A stretch of DNA of 64,000 nt from VXMF01 sp965206775 (GTDB taxonomy: Bacteria; Acidobacteriota; Terriglobia; Bryobacterales; UBA6623), in NCBI GenBank assembly GCA_965206775.1, contig CBDBKU010000003.1, positions 806,001-870,000 on the forward strand, read 5' to 3'. Below are positions 1-8,879 of the stretch, in pieces (the stretch's first letter is position 1; each line of letters begins with the position of its first letter). The notes under the pieces were generated by a model. It did not search any database. It was given only the letters and a program-made list of their open reading frames with translations, and was not told the origin of the DNA. Made by a program: the position numbers and the translations under genes.

Positions 1-255
1 GACTCGCCGAACCAGCACGACATCTTGACCGGCTCGCAGCTGGACGGCACTGCATTCACGGATGATGCCGATCACACATGCGGCAACTGGATGAGCAACG
101 GGGAAGGCAGCGGGCAGGTCGGCCACCACGACCGTCAAGGCGGCGGCCAGAATCCGAACTCATGGAACTCGGCGCACGGATCGCGCGGCTGCAGCCAGGA
201 GAATTTGGTTGCCACCGGCGGCAACGGTTACTATTACTGCTTCGCCACCAACTAG
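1..255 (+). CDS. C-terminus of a lectin-like (endostatin/C-type-lectin-like) protein, 5' cut by window
   Basis: The frame is open from base 1 to a TAG at 253-255, so only the last 84 residues are visible. The fragment is rich in Gly, Asn, His and Trp. It has three Cys and the pattern TCGNW...GHHDR...SWNSAHGSRGCSQENL...GGNGYYYCFA. That pattern resembles the C-terminal lectin-like module (endostatin/collagen NC1-like, C-type-lectin fold) seen at the end of bacterial exported proteins. The Cys residues would form disulfides, so it is probably extracytoplasmic. The upstream domains and signal peptide are outside the window. The family assignment rests on motif memory only. Confidence 0.6.
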   Translation, partial: DSPNQHDILTGSQLDGTAFTDDADHTCGNWMSNGEGSGQVGHHDRQGGGQNPNSWNSAHGSRGCSQENLVATGGNGYYYCFATN

Positions 256-348
256 CTTGGTGAGGCGCGCCGTCTAGCGATAGCGCCTGCGGTCCGCGCC
301 GGGCCAGTGTCCGGCGCGGACCGGAGTCTATCTGTCTGCGAGGCGCGA

Positions 349-361
349 TACAATCCGCACG
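349..361 (+). promoter_or_regulatory. -10-like TACAAT 6 nt before a GTG start (putative leaderless promoter)
   Basis: TACAAT lies at 349-354 and the GTG start of the quinoprotein at 361. A transcript begun about 7 nt after this -10 would start at or on the GTG. No Shine-Dalgarno sequence precedes the GTG and no good -35 is seen. Confidence 0.5.
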
Positions 362-2223
362 TGCGGACAGCTAGCATCCTCCTTGTGCTTCTCGCCTCCT
401 CGCTGTCGGCGGATGACTGGCCGCACTACGGTAACGATCCCGGCGGCATGCGCTATTCGCCGCTCGAGCAAATCAACCGCGACAACGTGGGCGAGTTGGA
501 TGTGGCCTGGGAATACGACACTCCAGACTTCGCGGACGGATTGAGCGGATCTCCTACGCGTTCGGCGTTCGAGGCGACTCCTCTGATGATCGGGCGGACG
601 CTCTATGTGCCAACTCCCATGGATCGCCTGCTGGCTCTGGATGCCGTGTCGGGCGAGCTGAAATGGGAGTTTGAAACGAGGCTGGACAAGACGCTCCGGT
701 TCAACCTGTTCGTCAACCGCGGCATCGGGTACTGGAAGCTGGGCGACAAGGAACGCCTCGTGCTGGGAACCCAGACGGGCCTCGTCTTGTCCATCGAGCG
801 CAAGACAGGCAAGCTCGACCCAGCGTTCGGAGACAACGGAGTCCTCGACACCGCTCCAACCGCGATGGAAGGGGGCGTCAAGGGCCAGTACGCGCTTACC
901 TCGCCGATCTCGCAGTGCGCTGGCACCCTGGTCGTCGGCAGCCGGGTCTCGGACGGCCTGCCTGAAGGGCCTAACGGCGACATCCGCGGATACGACATCC
1001 ATACAGGACAATTGCGCTGGCGCTTTCGCACGGTGCCAAGACCCGGCGAATTCGGTCACGAGACTTGGGAGGGCGGCTCCTGGAAGCTCCGCGGCGGGAC
1101 GAACCTCTGGTCGATGACGAGCGTCGACGAGGATCTCGGGTTGGTCTACGCGCCCTTGGGATCGCCATCTTACGACTACTACGGGGGCGACCGGCCCGGA
1201 GCGAATCTCTTCGGCAACAGCCTCGTGGCGATTGACTGCCGAACCGGCAGCAGGCGCTGGCACTTTCAGAGCATCCATCACGACATTTGGGACTGGGACC
1301 TGCCTTCCCAGCCCTCTCTCGTCGAGGTCATCCGGGGTGGCAAGCCTGTCAAGGCGGTGACCATCGCCACGAAGACCGGATTCCTTTTCGTGTTCGACCG
1401 GGCCACCGGAGAACCTCTCTTCGACATCGAGGAGCATGCCGTCCCTGCGGGTGATATCCCCGACGAGTACTACCACCCCACACAGCCCAAGCCCGTCTTG
1501 CCTAAGCCCTTTATCCGACAGTCGATGCGCAAGGACGAAATCACCACGGTAACTCCCGAGTCGCGCGCCGAATGCCTGGAAATGCTCGATGGCGCTTCGA
1601 TCGAAGGGCCGCTGTTCCGTCCCCGATTGCGCGAGAGGACGGTATTCTTCCCCGGCACAAACGGAGGGTCGAACTACGGCGGCGGAGCGTTCGATCCCGA
1701 AACGGACACGTTCTACATCAATTCGATGGACGTGGGATCCCTGGCTTCGATGGTCTCCCGGGGAGAGGACGCCGATATCCCGTGGCGCAGCCGCTCGGTA
1801 CCTCAAGGCCGTTTCTGGGATTCCAACCAGTACCCGTGCCAGGAGCCGCCGTGGGGGCATCTGACCGCCATCGACCTGAATACGGGGGAATTCCGGTGGC
1901 GCTCGGTGCTTGGCGAGTACGACGATCTGACTGAACGTGGAGTCCCTCCGACGGGCGCATCCAACCTTGGTGGACCGATCGTAACCAAGGGAGGCCTCGT
2001 ATTCATCGCCGCCACCAACGACAAGCGCCTGCGAGCCTTCGACAAGGACACGGGGGAGAAGGTTTGGGAGTATCGCCTGCCGGCGAGCGCACACGCCACG
2101 CCCATGACCTACTCGGTCGATGGCGAACAGTACATCGCAATCGCGGTCGGGGGCGGCAACAAGTACAATCCGGGCAGTTTCATGGCGAAGGTGATGGCAT
2201 TCCGGCTGCCAGCTGGGGACTAG
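361..2223 (+). CDS. Exported PQQ-dependent (glucose-dehydrogenase-like) quinoprotein
   Basis: Predicted periplasmic quinoprotein of 620 aa in the membrane-glucose-dehydrogenase/PQQ-dehydrogenase branch, expected to oxidise a sugar or alcohol with PQQ. The frame is open from 307, but GTG 361 is preferred: it directly precedes a hydrophobic signal peptide (VRTASILLVLLASSLSA) and follows a -10-like TACAAT. The mature part opens with DWPHYGNDPGGMRYSPL, the usual propeller start. HHDIWDWDLPSQP (around 303-315) and the C-terminal GPIVTKGGLVFIAATNDK and SAHATPMTY stretches are characteristic blade motifs. It has no cytochrome c domain and no N-terminal membrane anchor. The substrate cannot be read from the sequence. 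Its 3' end faces the MATE gene with a 28-bp gap. Confidence 0.85.
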   Translation: MRTASILLVLLASSLSADDWPHYGNDPGGMRYSPLEQINRDNVGELDVAWEYDTPDFADGLSGSPTRSAFEATPLMIGRTLYVPTPMDRLLALDAVSGELKWEFETRLDKTLRFNLFVNRGIGYWKLGDKERLVLGTQTGLVLSIERKTGKLDPAFGDNGVLDTAPTAMEGGVKGQYALTSPISQCAGTLVVGSRVSDGLPEGPNGDIRGYDIHTGQLRWRFRTVPRPGEFGHETWEGGSWKLRGGTNLWSMTSVDEDLGLVYAPLGSPSYDYYGGDRPGANLFGNSLVAIDCRTGSRRWHFQSIHHDIWDWDLPSQPSLVEVIRGGKPVKAVTIATKTGFLFVFDRATGEPLFDIEEHAVPAGDIPDEYYHPTQPKPVLPKPFIRQSMRKDEITTVTPESRAECLEMLDGASIEGPLFRPRLRERTVFFPGTNGGSNYGGGAFDPETDTFYINSMDVGSLASMVSRGEDADIPWRSRSVPQGRFWDSNQYPCQEPPWGHLTAIDLNTGEFRWRSVLGEYDDLTERGVPPTGASNLGGPIVTKGGLVFIAATNDKRLRAFDKDTGEKVWEYRLPASAHATPMTYSVDGEQYIAIAVGGGNKYNPGSFMAKVMAFRLPAGD

Positions 2224-2233
2224 GCTGCTCGCC

Positions 2234-2250
2234 GGACCAACCGCGGGTCC
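2234..2250. terminator. Small hairpin between convergent genes
   Basis: GGACC (2234-2238) and GGTCC (2246-2250) form a 5-bp stem with a 7-nt loop in the 28-bp gap between two convergent stop codons. There is no T-tract, so it is at best a weak or bidirectional terminator. Confidence 0.25.
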
Positions 2251-2251
2251 C

Positions 2252-3598
2252 TCAATCCTCGTGCGCGAGAGGCGCGTTGCCAACGCCCGGCCAGACTCGC
2301 AAGGTTCCGATCACGGCTCGCACTCCGGTCCAAACCGCGAACGACCACCACACGCCGTTGAGCGCCTGCGGAGAAGCGGGGTCCATCCAAACAACGACGA
2401 TCCCGCCGGCAACCAGGGCGGCAAGCACCGAGTTGCGGAGATAGGTGAAGTCGCTGGCACCGAAGTGCACACCATCCGTACCGAACGTTACTCCGCTGAT
2501 GGGCTGGGTGACGGCGGCAACGCGCCACGGGAACGGGAATGCCGCCATCGCGACAGGCGGAATGTAGAGCGCGCTAACCCAGCCTTCCGCGAAGAGCATC
2601 GCCAAGCAGAGTGCCGCACCGGCACCGAACGACCAAAGCGTCACGACCCGCGCCGCGCGCCGCGCTTGCGCTCGGTCGCCTGTTCCAAGAAAGTAGGCTA
2701 CGAGGCTCTGGGCCGAAATCGCGAAAGAGTCCATGAACAAGGCGTTGAAGAACCAGGTGCTGCGCACAACCTGGTGGACAGCGCCGGCACCGGCGCTGAT
2801 CAGCGTCGCCTTGCGCGTTCCGAGAATCAGGAACGCGTTCAGGCTCGCCGCGCGCAGGAACAGGTCGACACCCGCAGCGAGCAAGCCGCGCGCCTGGCGC
2901 CAGTCGAATCCGACCGGCAGGCCGAGGCGCCGGAGAGCGGCAGCGACCGCCCAAAGCGCTCCAACCCATTGGCTGATCGAACTGGCGATCGCCGCCCCCG
3001 CCACTCCCATGGCCGGAAACCCGCCAAGACCGAAGATCATGACCGGGTCCAGCGCGACATTGAGGGCGTTCATGCCGGAAGCGACCCATAAAGGCGTGCG
3101 CATGTCGTGAGCCCCGCGCAAGGCACCGAATGCTGCGAAGCTGGCCAGCATCGCGGGTGCCCCGAAAAGGCGGAAGACAAGGTAGTCCTCCGCAAGCCGG
3201 GCAACCTCCCCGGCCGCCCCCATCGCCCGGGCGGCAGGTCCGGCCAGTGGCAAGCCCGCGACGAAAACCACCATGCCGACGAGCAGGGCCAGCGTCACTG
3301 CAACCAGGCACATCCCGGCAGCGCCCCGGCCCGGCCCGCCGTCGCGCGATTCGGCACCGTACAGCGTCGCAACGCGGGTCTGCGTGGCAACGCCGAGAAA
3401 GCTGAATGCCCAGAAGATCGCCGACAGAACCATCGTCCCGACGCCCAGCGCCGCTAGCGGCTCGGCTCCCAAGCGCGCCACGAACGCGGTATCGACCAGG
3501 CCGGCCAGCGGCTCCGCTACAAGCGAGCCGAGAATCGGCACGCTGAGCGCTATCAGGGTTCGATGGGGATGCGCGGCGAATAGCTGCGGCGCGGACAA
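2252..3598 (-). CDS. MATE family efflux transporter (DinF/NorM-like)
   Basis: Polytopic inner-membrane protein of about 448 aa with roughly twelve hydrophobic helices, of the multidrug and toxic compound extrusion family (Na+ or H+ antiport). The N-terminus has the family signature: PILGSLVAEPLAGLVDTAFV, then a conserved Gly-rich GVGTMVLSAIFWAFSFLG helix. An in-frame ATG at 3673 would overlap the divergent esterase gene. TTG 3598 is preferred because it lies 10 residues before the first conserved segment and 5 nt after a CACAAT box. The exported substrate is unknown. The gene is single and convergent with the quinoprotein. Confidence 0.85.
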   Translation of the reverse strand: MSAPQLFAAHPHRTLIALSVPILGSLVAEPLAGLVDTAFVARLGAEPLAALGVGTMVLSAIFWAFSFLGVATQTRVATLYGAESRDGGPGRGAAGMCLVAVTLALLVGMVVFVAGLPLAGPAARAMGAAGEVARLAEDYLVFRLFGAPAMLASFAAFGALRGAHDMRTPLWVASGMNALNVALDPVMIFGLGGFPAMGVAGAAIASSISQWVGALWAVAAALRRLGLPVGFDWRQARGLLAAGVDLFLRAASLNAFLILGTRKATLISAGAGAVHQVVRSTWFFNALFMDSFAISAQSLVAYFLGTGDRAQARRAARVVTLWSFGAGAALCLAMLFAEGWVSALYIPPVAMAAFPFPWRVAAVTQPISGVTFGTDGVHFGASDFTYLRNSVLAALVAGGIVVVWMDPASPQALNGVWWSFAVWTGVRAVIGTLRVWPGVGNAPLAHED

Positions 3599-3609
3599 GT
3601 CCCATTGTG
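3596..3609 (-). promoter_or_regulatory. CACAAT box 5 nt before the MATE TTG start (putative leaderless promoter)
   Basis: On the minus strand CACAAT (3609-3604) is followed by 5 nt and TTG (3598-3596), the same geometry as at the quinoprotein, guaB and Gfo/Idh genes. There is no Shine-Dalgarno sequence. Confidence 0.35.
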
Positions 3610-3649
3610 CCAAGCGCGCCGCGAGGACGTGCCAGAATGGTCGCCTTGT

Positions 3650-4282
3650 ATGCCCGGTGTCCTCTACCTGCACGGCTTCTGCTCGAGCTCGAAGTCGAGC
3701 AAGGGAGTCTTCCTGGCAGGGCGCTTCGCGGATATCGGCGTCAAGGTGGCGCTGCCGGATCTTGACGAAGGGGATTTCCGGACCACCACCGTGACGAAGC
3801 AGCTCGCGCTCGTGAGCCGGCTGGCAAAGGAACTGAGGCCGTCGATGCTGATCGGCTCGAGCCTCGGCGGGTACCTCGCTGCGCTATTCGCCTCGCGCGA
3901 GCCAGAAGCCGTTCCCGCCGTAGCTTTGATGGCCCCGGCATTTGATTTTGCCAGCCGATTGGACGCGAGCATAGGAACGGACATGGATCGGTGGCGAAGC
4001 GACGGACATCGGGCCTTCTACCACTACAGGAACCAGGCTGATGTCCCGCTTGCGTACGAATTCTACGAGGACGCCAAGAGCTACGAAGCGTTTCCCGATG
4101 TCACGGTGCGAGCAAGGGTGTTGCACGGGCTCGAGGATGCCGTGGTTGATCCCCGATTGTCCGTTGAGTTTGCAAGTAACAAGCCGAATGTCGAATTGGA
4201 GTGGCTCGAGACGGATCATCAGATGCTGGATGTCACTGAGCGGATTTGGGCGAGCGTGATCGATTTGTACCGGCAACACTGA
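3650..4282 (+). CDS. YqiA/YcfP-type alpha/beta-hydrolase esterase
   Basis: Cytoplasmic esterase of 210 aa in the YqiA family. ATG 3650 starts MPGVLYLHGFCSSSKS, giving the HGF oxyanion motif at the N-terminus. The nucleophile elbow is GSSLGGYLA (Ser near residue 69). An Asp at about 164 (LHGLEDAVVD) and a His at about 192 (TDHQML) complete the triad. The length is typical for the family. The frame is open upstream to 3605, but those codons overlap the divergent MATE gene and show no family similarity. The physiological substrate is unknown. Confidence 0.85.
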   Translation: MPGVLYLHGFCSSSKSSKGVFLAGRFADIGVKVALPDLDEGDFRTTTVTKQLALVSRLAKELRPSMLIGSSLGGYLAALFASREPEAVPAVALMAPAFDFASRLDASIGTDMDRWRSDGHRAFYHYRNQADVPLAYEFYEDAKSYEAFPDVTVRARVLHGLEDAVVDPRLSVEFASNKPNVELEWLETDHQMLDVTERIWASVIDLYRQH

Positions 4283-4485
4283 CTATTCGTGGACGTGCGT
4301 GGGCCGGCCCGCCCATTCCACGCCACAGGCCGCATCTCGGCTGGCCAGGAAGTTCGGGACGCCCCCAGTTCACGGCAGCAGCCTTGCGCGCGTGGATGGA
4401 TATCGGTGTCTCACGTGATGCGGCTCCACTATTCAGTCTCCAAGCAGCGGTGGACCACCAGGCGACGAGGATCACGAATCGAAGG

Positions 4486-5775
4486 CTAGGTTCGTTCCTT
4501 GTCCCGGGCGCGGCCTCTCCTCCACTTCGAGTAACCGATCGCCGCGATCGCGGCCAGCCCTCCCGCTGCCCACCAAGACGCTCGGGGTAGTTGGCTCCAA
4601 CCCACATCGAACAAGCCAAACACCTCGGCCCGCTCGAGCGACCAATGCCATGCCTGGTGGGCGGCCAGTGCCGAGAGGATGATCGTTCCGAGATTCTCGG
4701 CCACTACGTGTCGGAAAACAGCGGCGAGAACGGGGACGAACAGCAGTAGCACGAATAACTGGCCAAGCTCGACACCGACATTGAATGCGAGCAGTGACGT
4801 GAGGAAGTGCGAGCCGGCAAATTGCAGGGTCTCTCGCAAGGCGAACGAGAATCCGAATCCGTGAACGAGACCGAATCCCAGGGCAAACGCCCAGCGCCGC
4901 CGAGTCACTCCGACGATGTTCTCGAGCGCCATGTAGAAGATGGAAACGGCGATGAGCGTCTCGATCAGCGGAGGGAACCACAAGGCATCCGGGGCCATGC
5001 CGGCGGCGCTCGCGATCAGAGTCACCGAGTGCGCCACGGTGAATGCCGAGACGATCAAGACCAGCGGACGTAAGCGTCGAAGCGGTATGACCAAGCAGAA
5101 AAGAAACAAGAGGTGGTCCGGCCCGTCAAGAATGTGCCCGAAGCCAAGTCGCACGAAGCGCCAGGCAGCCTGGAACCAGCTCGGATCGAGCGGCACGACT
5201 CCCGGATCACCTGTGAATTGGTATGCACGCATTGCACCGCCGGGCAATTCGTAACTGAGGGCCGTGACCACCCTGCTAGCGAGATGGACTAGCCCGAGGC
5301 GAATCGAAAAGCCAGAGTCTTCGGATCGGATCGGGTACTCGAGCAGCACGTCGAACAGGACCTGATCCCAGATCAGATTCTCCGCGTTGCCGGGCCGCGG
5401 AGCGGAGACATGGGTGAGCGCCAGCTCGAAGGACTCGAGAGACCTGTCCGACGGGAGCGAAATCTGGGTTGCCGCGACCCTAGGCATCGGCAGCGGAACG
5501 CCGTCTTCGCGGATCTGGACAAATGGTGCGATCCACTGCGTCGCGAGGTCCGTCAGCTGCGGCGATAGCTGCTCGATGTCCAAGTAGCCTGGCCCGAACT
5601 CCGGGACCTCTACGTCGCGTATCGAACGGAGCGGAACGCGAACCACCACGCGGAACGTATCACCCTCAGCCGTAGCCAGGATGCGTGCGACGACCTCGGC
5701 AGGAATCTCGTGAGCGGCCAACGAGTCGGCCGACAGGAGGGCCAGAACGAGAAGAAGCGGACGGAATCGAGACAT
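4486..5775 (-). CDS. HupE/UreJ family membrane protein with exported N-terminal domain
   Basis: A 429-aa protein: signal peptide (ending near SLAAHE), a beta-rich exported domain of about 180 residues, then a six- or seven-helix HupE/UreJ-type membrane domain. The membrane part shows GHILDGPDHLLFLF, AFTVAHSVTL and GLVHGFGFSF. These His/Asp/Glu residues in helices are thought to conduct Ni2+ or Co2+ in HupE/UreJ. The long exported domain marks the HupE/UreJ_2 subgroup, whose substrate is not established. No hydrogenase or urease genes are nearby, so a nickel role is only inferred. The gene is divergent from the lipoprotein gene. Confidence 0.85.
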   Translation of the reverse strand: MSRFRPLLLVLALLSADSLAAHEIPAEVVARILATAEGDTFRVVVRVPLRSIRDVEVPEFGPGYLDIEQLSPQLTDLATQWIAPFVQIREDGVPLPMPRVAATQISLPSDRSLESFELALTHVSAPRPGNAENLIWDQVLFDVLLEYPIRSEDSGFSIRLGLVHLASRVVTALSYELPGGAMRAYQFTGDPGVVPLDPSWFQAAWRFVRLGFGHILDGPDHLLFLFCLVIPLRRLRPLVLIVSAFTVAHSVTLIASAAGMAPDALWFPPLIETLIAVSIFYMALENIVGVTRRRWAFALGFGLVHGFGFSFALRETLQFAGSHFLTSLLAFNVGVELGQLFVLLLFVPVLAAVFRHVVAENLGTIILSALAAHQAWHWSLERAEVFGLFDVGWSQLPRASWWAAGGLAAIAAIGYSKWRRGRARDKERT

Positions 5776-5783
5776 AATAACCC

Positions 5784-5813
5784 TTGCCCTTCCCTAACTT
5801 AAGCAAGTATGAT
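5784..5813 (+). promoter_or_regulatory. Promoter of the NHL lipoprotein gene
   Basis: TTGCCC (5784-5789) and TATGAT (5808-5813) are separated by 18 nt. A start site near 5820 would leave ATG 5827 or 5842 usable but exclude the ATG pair at 5809 and 5812, which lies inside the -10. Confidence 0.45.
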
Positions 5814-5841
5814 GTTCCGCGTGAGCATGCGAGAGTTCCTG

Positions 5842-7083
5842 ATGAGATCCCAAATACGCAGATCGGCCGCCCTGTTCGCGGCAATCCTCCTGCTGGCGGC
5901 CTGCACGGCGCCACCAGCGGACCAAGCACAAACGGAGGAATCCGGTGCTTTGATGGCGCCACGATTCGAGGTCGATCCGCTTTGGCCAAAGCCCCTGCCG
6001 AATCACTGGCTGCTAGGAACCGTGATCGGCGTCGACGTAGACGACGAAGACAACGTCTGGATCGTTCATAGGGGCAGTTCGCTCGAACCGAAGGAACTCT
6101 ACGCGACTTGGGATCCACCGGCGTCGTACTGCTGCTTTGCCGCTCCGCCAGTCCTGGCGTTCAACCAAGCGGGCGATCTGATCGAGCACTGGGGCGGGTC
6201 GGGCGAAGGCTACGACTGGCCGGCATCGAACCACGGCGTCGATGTCGATCACAAGGGCAACGTGTGGATCGGTGGCAACGGTCGCGGAGCGTCGCGCGCG
6301 GCTGCCGCCCTTCCGCATGACGAGAGCGCCATGAGCGAGGGTCGCGTCCACGACAGCATGGTCTTGAAGTTCACGCGGGACGGCCAGTTCCTCATGCAGC
6401 TCGGAAAGCCGTTCATGGGCGAGGGCAGCCACGACCTCAAGAACTTCAAGCTGCCCGCCAAGACCTTGGTCGACCCGAAGACGAACGAGCTCTACGTGGC
6501 CGATGGCTACGGAAATCGCCGGGTGATTGTCCTCGACGCGGACTCGGGGGAGTACAAGCGCCACTGGGGCGCCTACGGCAACGAGCCCGACGACACGCAG
6601 CTGCCGGCATACCAGCCGGGCGAGGACCCGCCGCAGCAGTTCCGCACGCCTGTACACGGCGTGGCGCTTGCGGAAGACGGGATGGTCTACGTCTGCGACC
6701 GAACGAACGACCGGATCCAAGTATTCACGACCGATGGGACATATGTGAAGGAGACCTGGGTGGAACCCGAGACGCTGGGCGACGGCTCGACGTTCGACGT
6801 CGCGCTGTCCAGAGATCCGGAACAGAGGTACCTCTACGTCGCCGACGGGGCGAATCAGAGGATCCACATCTTGGACCGCGAGTCCCTCGAGCTGCTGACG
6901 AGCTTCGGAGACGGGGGACGGCAGCCCGGGCAGTTCTATGCAGTGCATAGCATCGCGACCGATTCCGCGGGCAACCTCTACACCACCGAGACGTACCACG
7001 GGCAACGCGTGCAGCGGTTCATGTACAAGGGATTGGCGCCTGTCAGCGAAAAGCAGCAGGGGGTCGTCTGGCCGACTGACTGA
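5842..7083 (+). CDS. NHL-repeat (six-bladed beta-propeller) lipoprotein
   Basis: Exported lipoprotein of 413 aa. From ATG 5842 the signal is MRSQIRRSAALFAAILLLAAC, a clean lipobox (LAAC) with the lipidated Cys at residue 21. ATGs at 5809, 5812 and 5827 are in frame, but the first two overlap the promoter -10. The mature part contains repeated GVDVDxxDNVWI, GVDVDHKGNVWI, ELYVADGYGNRRVIVLD, GMVYVCDRTNDRIQVF and YLYVADGANQRIHIL units. These are NHL blades as in six-bladed propellers of the peptidyl-glycine lyase/SMP-30-like fold. Enzymatic versus binding function cannot be decided. Confidence 0.85.
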   Translation: MRSQIRRSAALFAAILLLAACTAPPADQAQTEESGALMAPRFEVDPLWPKPLPNHWLLGTVIGVDVDDEDNVWIVHRGSSLEPKELYATWDPPASYCCFAAPPVLAFNQAGDLIEHWGGSGEGYDWPASNHGVDVDHKGNVWIGGNGRGASRAAAALPHDESAMSEGRVHDSMVLKFTRDGQFLMQLGKPFMGEGSHDLKNFKLPAKTLVDPKTNELYVADGYGNRRVIVLDADSGEYKRHWGAYGNEPDDTQLPAYQPGEDPPQQFRTPVHGVALAEDGMVYVCDRTNDRIQVFTTDGTYVKETWVEPETLGDGSTFDVALSRDPEQRYLYVADGANQRIHILDRESLELLTSFGDGGRQPGQFYAVHSIATDSAGNLYTTETYHGQRVQRFMYKGLAPVSEKQQGVVWPTD

Positions 7084-7368
7084 GGCAGACATGTTCGACC
7101 TGGTGAGCGGGCGGGCCGGGCGCATGCATCGGAGCGACTCTATAGGGCTTGGCCGACGCGAACTCGCCGAGGCCGGAATCCGACTGAAATGGGCGCGAGA
7201 CGCATGGTGGGCAGACCACGTAACACCATCCTCCTTGCGAATAGGCTGGCCATGCGATCGCCCGTATCGCCCTTCCCGGGATTTGAACCCTATCCTCCCG
7301 GCTGGGCGTAGGATGGATTGAAGGGGACGACCGGAACGGACGGGTCGCGGGACCGAGTGGATCAACCC

Positions 7369-7923
7369 ATGGAAGCAGATCCGCGTAAGCTACTGGACGC
7401 TGCCATCGCCGATGGCGAAGCGTTCTCAGCGATCATCGCCCAGACCGAGGGGATGGTATTCAGTCTGGCCTACAACTTCTTCCGCAACCGGGCCATTGCC
7501 GAGGATCTGGCTCAGGACTCGTACTTGGAGCTGTTTCGCAACCTGCACAAGCTAGACTCCGACATGCATGTGGTGAATTGGCTGCGCAAGACGGTTACGC
7601 GGAAGTGCATCGATCATTCGCGCAGGAAGAAGTTCCGTCCGCACCTCAACTTGGATTCGGTGCCCGAGCCACAGATCGATTCCGCTCCGCGGGATCCGGC
7701 TCTTGCCGGGGAGCTGCGGCGGAAAGTCGCCGAGCTGCCCGCCAAGATGCAGATGGTCGTTGTCCTGAGGTTTCAAGAAGACTTGAAGCTCGGCGAGATC
7801 GCGGAAACAATGGACATCCCCGTCAACACCGTGAAGACTCTCCTGCGGCGCGCGCTCATCCGGCTGCGTCCCAAGGTAGAGCACTTGAAAACGGAGGTTT
7901 GCTATGCGCCGGCAGCGAGATAG
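7369..7923 (+). CDS. ECF-type RNA polymerase sigma factor
   Basis: Sigma-70 family extracytoplasmic-function factor of about 184 aa from ATG 7369 (GTG 7357 and TTG 7318 are in-frame alternatives). Region 2 is visible as YNFFRNRAIAEDLAQDSYLELFRNL. Region 4 is LKLGEIAETMDIPVNTVKTLLRRAL, a helix-turn-helix that would read the -35. It overlaps the next gene by 20 bp, and the DUF4252 gene follows, so the three genes form one unit. The natural inference is an anti-sigma controlled sigma whose cognate regulator is the next ORF. The inducing signal is unknown. Confidence 0.9.
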   Translation: MEADPRKLLDAAIADGEAFSAIIAQTEGMVFSLAYNFFRNRAIAEDLAQDSYLELFRNLHKLDSDMHVVNWLRKTVTRKCIDHSRRKKFRPHLNLDSVPEPQIDSAPRDPALAGELRRKVAELPAKMQMVVVLRFQEDLKLGEIAETMDIPVNTVKTLLRRALIRLRPKVEHLKTEVCYAPAAR

Positions 7924-8290
7924 AAGCTACCTGGAAGCCGCGCTGCGGCAGACCTTGGCACGGCGTCCGGTGCCGACATCGCTGGGCGAACGGGTGCTGG
8001 CCGAGATCCGGGCGGAACCTCACCGCGGATCGGCACGGTCGGATCACGCGCGATTCCATCCGTGGTTCACGATGCGGATGACCTGGGCATTCGCGACTTG
8101 CACCGCGATGGCCGTCGTTGTCCTTCTATTGGTGGCCCTGCCGATCCGGCAGGATCGAGGCGCGGAGGAAGCGGCTGCAATGGAAGCAGCCGAGATCGAG
8201 TTGGCTGAAGTGCTGCAGCTGGCCGGCCACAAGTGGAACACGGCGCGAGAGGCGGCGCTCTCGCCAATACAGGAGAACGACAATGACTAG
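7904..8290 (+). CDS. Small single-pass membrane protein, putative anti-sigma factor
   Basis: A 128-aa protein: a basic N-terminal cytoplasmic segment (residues 1-52), one transmembrane helix (about 54-81, AFATCTAMAVVVLLLVALPI) and a short acidic, Glu/Ala-rich exterior tail. It starts inside the sigma gene (20-bp overlap), so it is translationally coupled. The topology and position fit an anti-sigma factor. No zinc-binding HxxxCxxC motif is present, so it is not a classical ZAS protein. The function is inferred from context. Confidence 0.65.
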   Translation: MRRQRDRSYLEAALRQTLARRPVPTSLGERVLAEIRAEPHRGSARSDHARFHPWFTMRMTWAFATCTAMAVVVLLLVALPIRQDRGAEEAAAMEAAEIELAEVLQLAGHKWNTAREAALSPIQENDND

Positions 8291-8876
8291 AGCTGCATGG
8301 CACAGACTTCCTGCCAAGGTCTTGCTGGCCTTCGTGCTCGTCGGCACCCATGCGTTGCTACAGGCTCAAGACCAGGGGACGGACGCCGCCCCCGAATTCG
8401 CCAGCCTCGAAGAGAAGGCGGACGAGGTCGTCAAGGTCAACCTGTGGGGCCGCTCTCTCGATCAAGCAAAGAAGCTCCTCGGCCTGCGCAAGAACGTGAC
8501 GGGCCCCGTTAGGAGCTTCATGAACGGCCTGACGGCCGTCTACCGCCGCACCTATCGCTTCCGCGGGGTGTCGGCGAGCGAAGACGATGTCGAGCCGGTC
8601 CACAGGCAATTGGCCGAGGACGGATGGGTGCCGATGATCGAAACGCAAGACCGCGAGAAGCCCGAGTCGCTTTCGGTCTACTCCTACTACGCAGACGAAG
8701 AGGTCACGGGCATGACCCTGGTCTCCAGCGATCCGGACGAGGTCACGGTACTGAAGATCATGGGACCGGTCGACTTCGAGGCGCTATCTGCGATCGGCAG
8801 CGGCTTGGGCCTGCCAGTGATGAACCTCGGTTCCACCGATCTCAACAAGATCGACGCCGCGGCCGCCAGAAAGTAG
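8283..8876 (+). CDS. DUF4252 domain exported protein
   Basis: A 197-aa protein starting at ATG 8283, overlapping the previous stop by 8 bp. It has an N-terminal signal peptide (LLAFVLVGTHALLQAQ). The body matches the DUF4252 pattern: VKVNLWG near the start, GLTAVYRRTYRF, LAEDGWVPMIET, a GMTLVSSDPDEVTVLKIMG strand pair and a C-terminal LxxIGxGLGLP. DUF4252 proteins are commonly encoded with ECF sigma/anti-sigma pairs, as here. The biochemical role is unknown; a periplasmic sensor or target of the sigma regulon is plausible. Confidence 0.8.
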   Translation: MTRAAWHRLPAKVLLAFVLVGTHALLQAQDQGTDAAPEFASLEEKADEVVKVNLWGRSLDQAKKLLGLRKNVTGPVRSFMNGLTAVYRRTYRFRGVSASEDDVEPVHRQLAEDGWVPMIETQDREKPESLSVYSYYADEEVTGMTLVSSDPDEVTVLKIMGPVDFEALSAIGSGLGLPVMNLGSTDLNKIDAAAARK

Positions 8877-8879
8877 GCC

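Noticed and set aside
328..2283. Long 651-codon open frame on the minus strand opposite the quinoprotein
   Set aside because: It is antisense to a well-supported gene. It lacks any family motif and has the Arg/Ala/Pro-rich composition of a GC-rich shadow frame.
4301..4310. GGGCCGGCCC palindrome after the esterase gene as a terminator
   Set aside because: No loop and no T-tract; a short GC palindrome is expected by chance in this composition.
7281..7293. T-arm-like sequence (minus strand GGGTTCAAATCCC), suggesting a tRNA
   Set aside because: Only about three pairs of the T stem form and no acceptor, D or anticodon arm can be placed around it.
8118..8282. 5' extension of the DUF4252 frame
   Set aside because: The stretch overlaps the anti-sigma-like gene in another frame. 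ATG 8283 starts a proper signal peptide.
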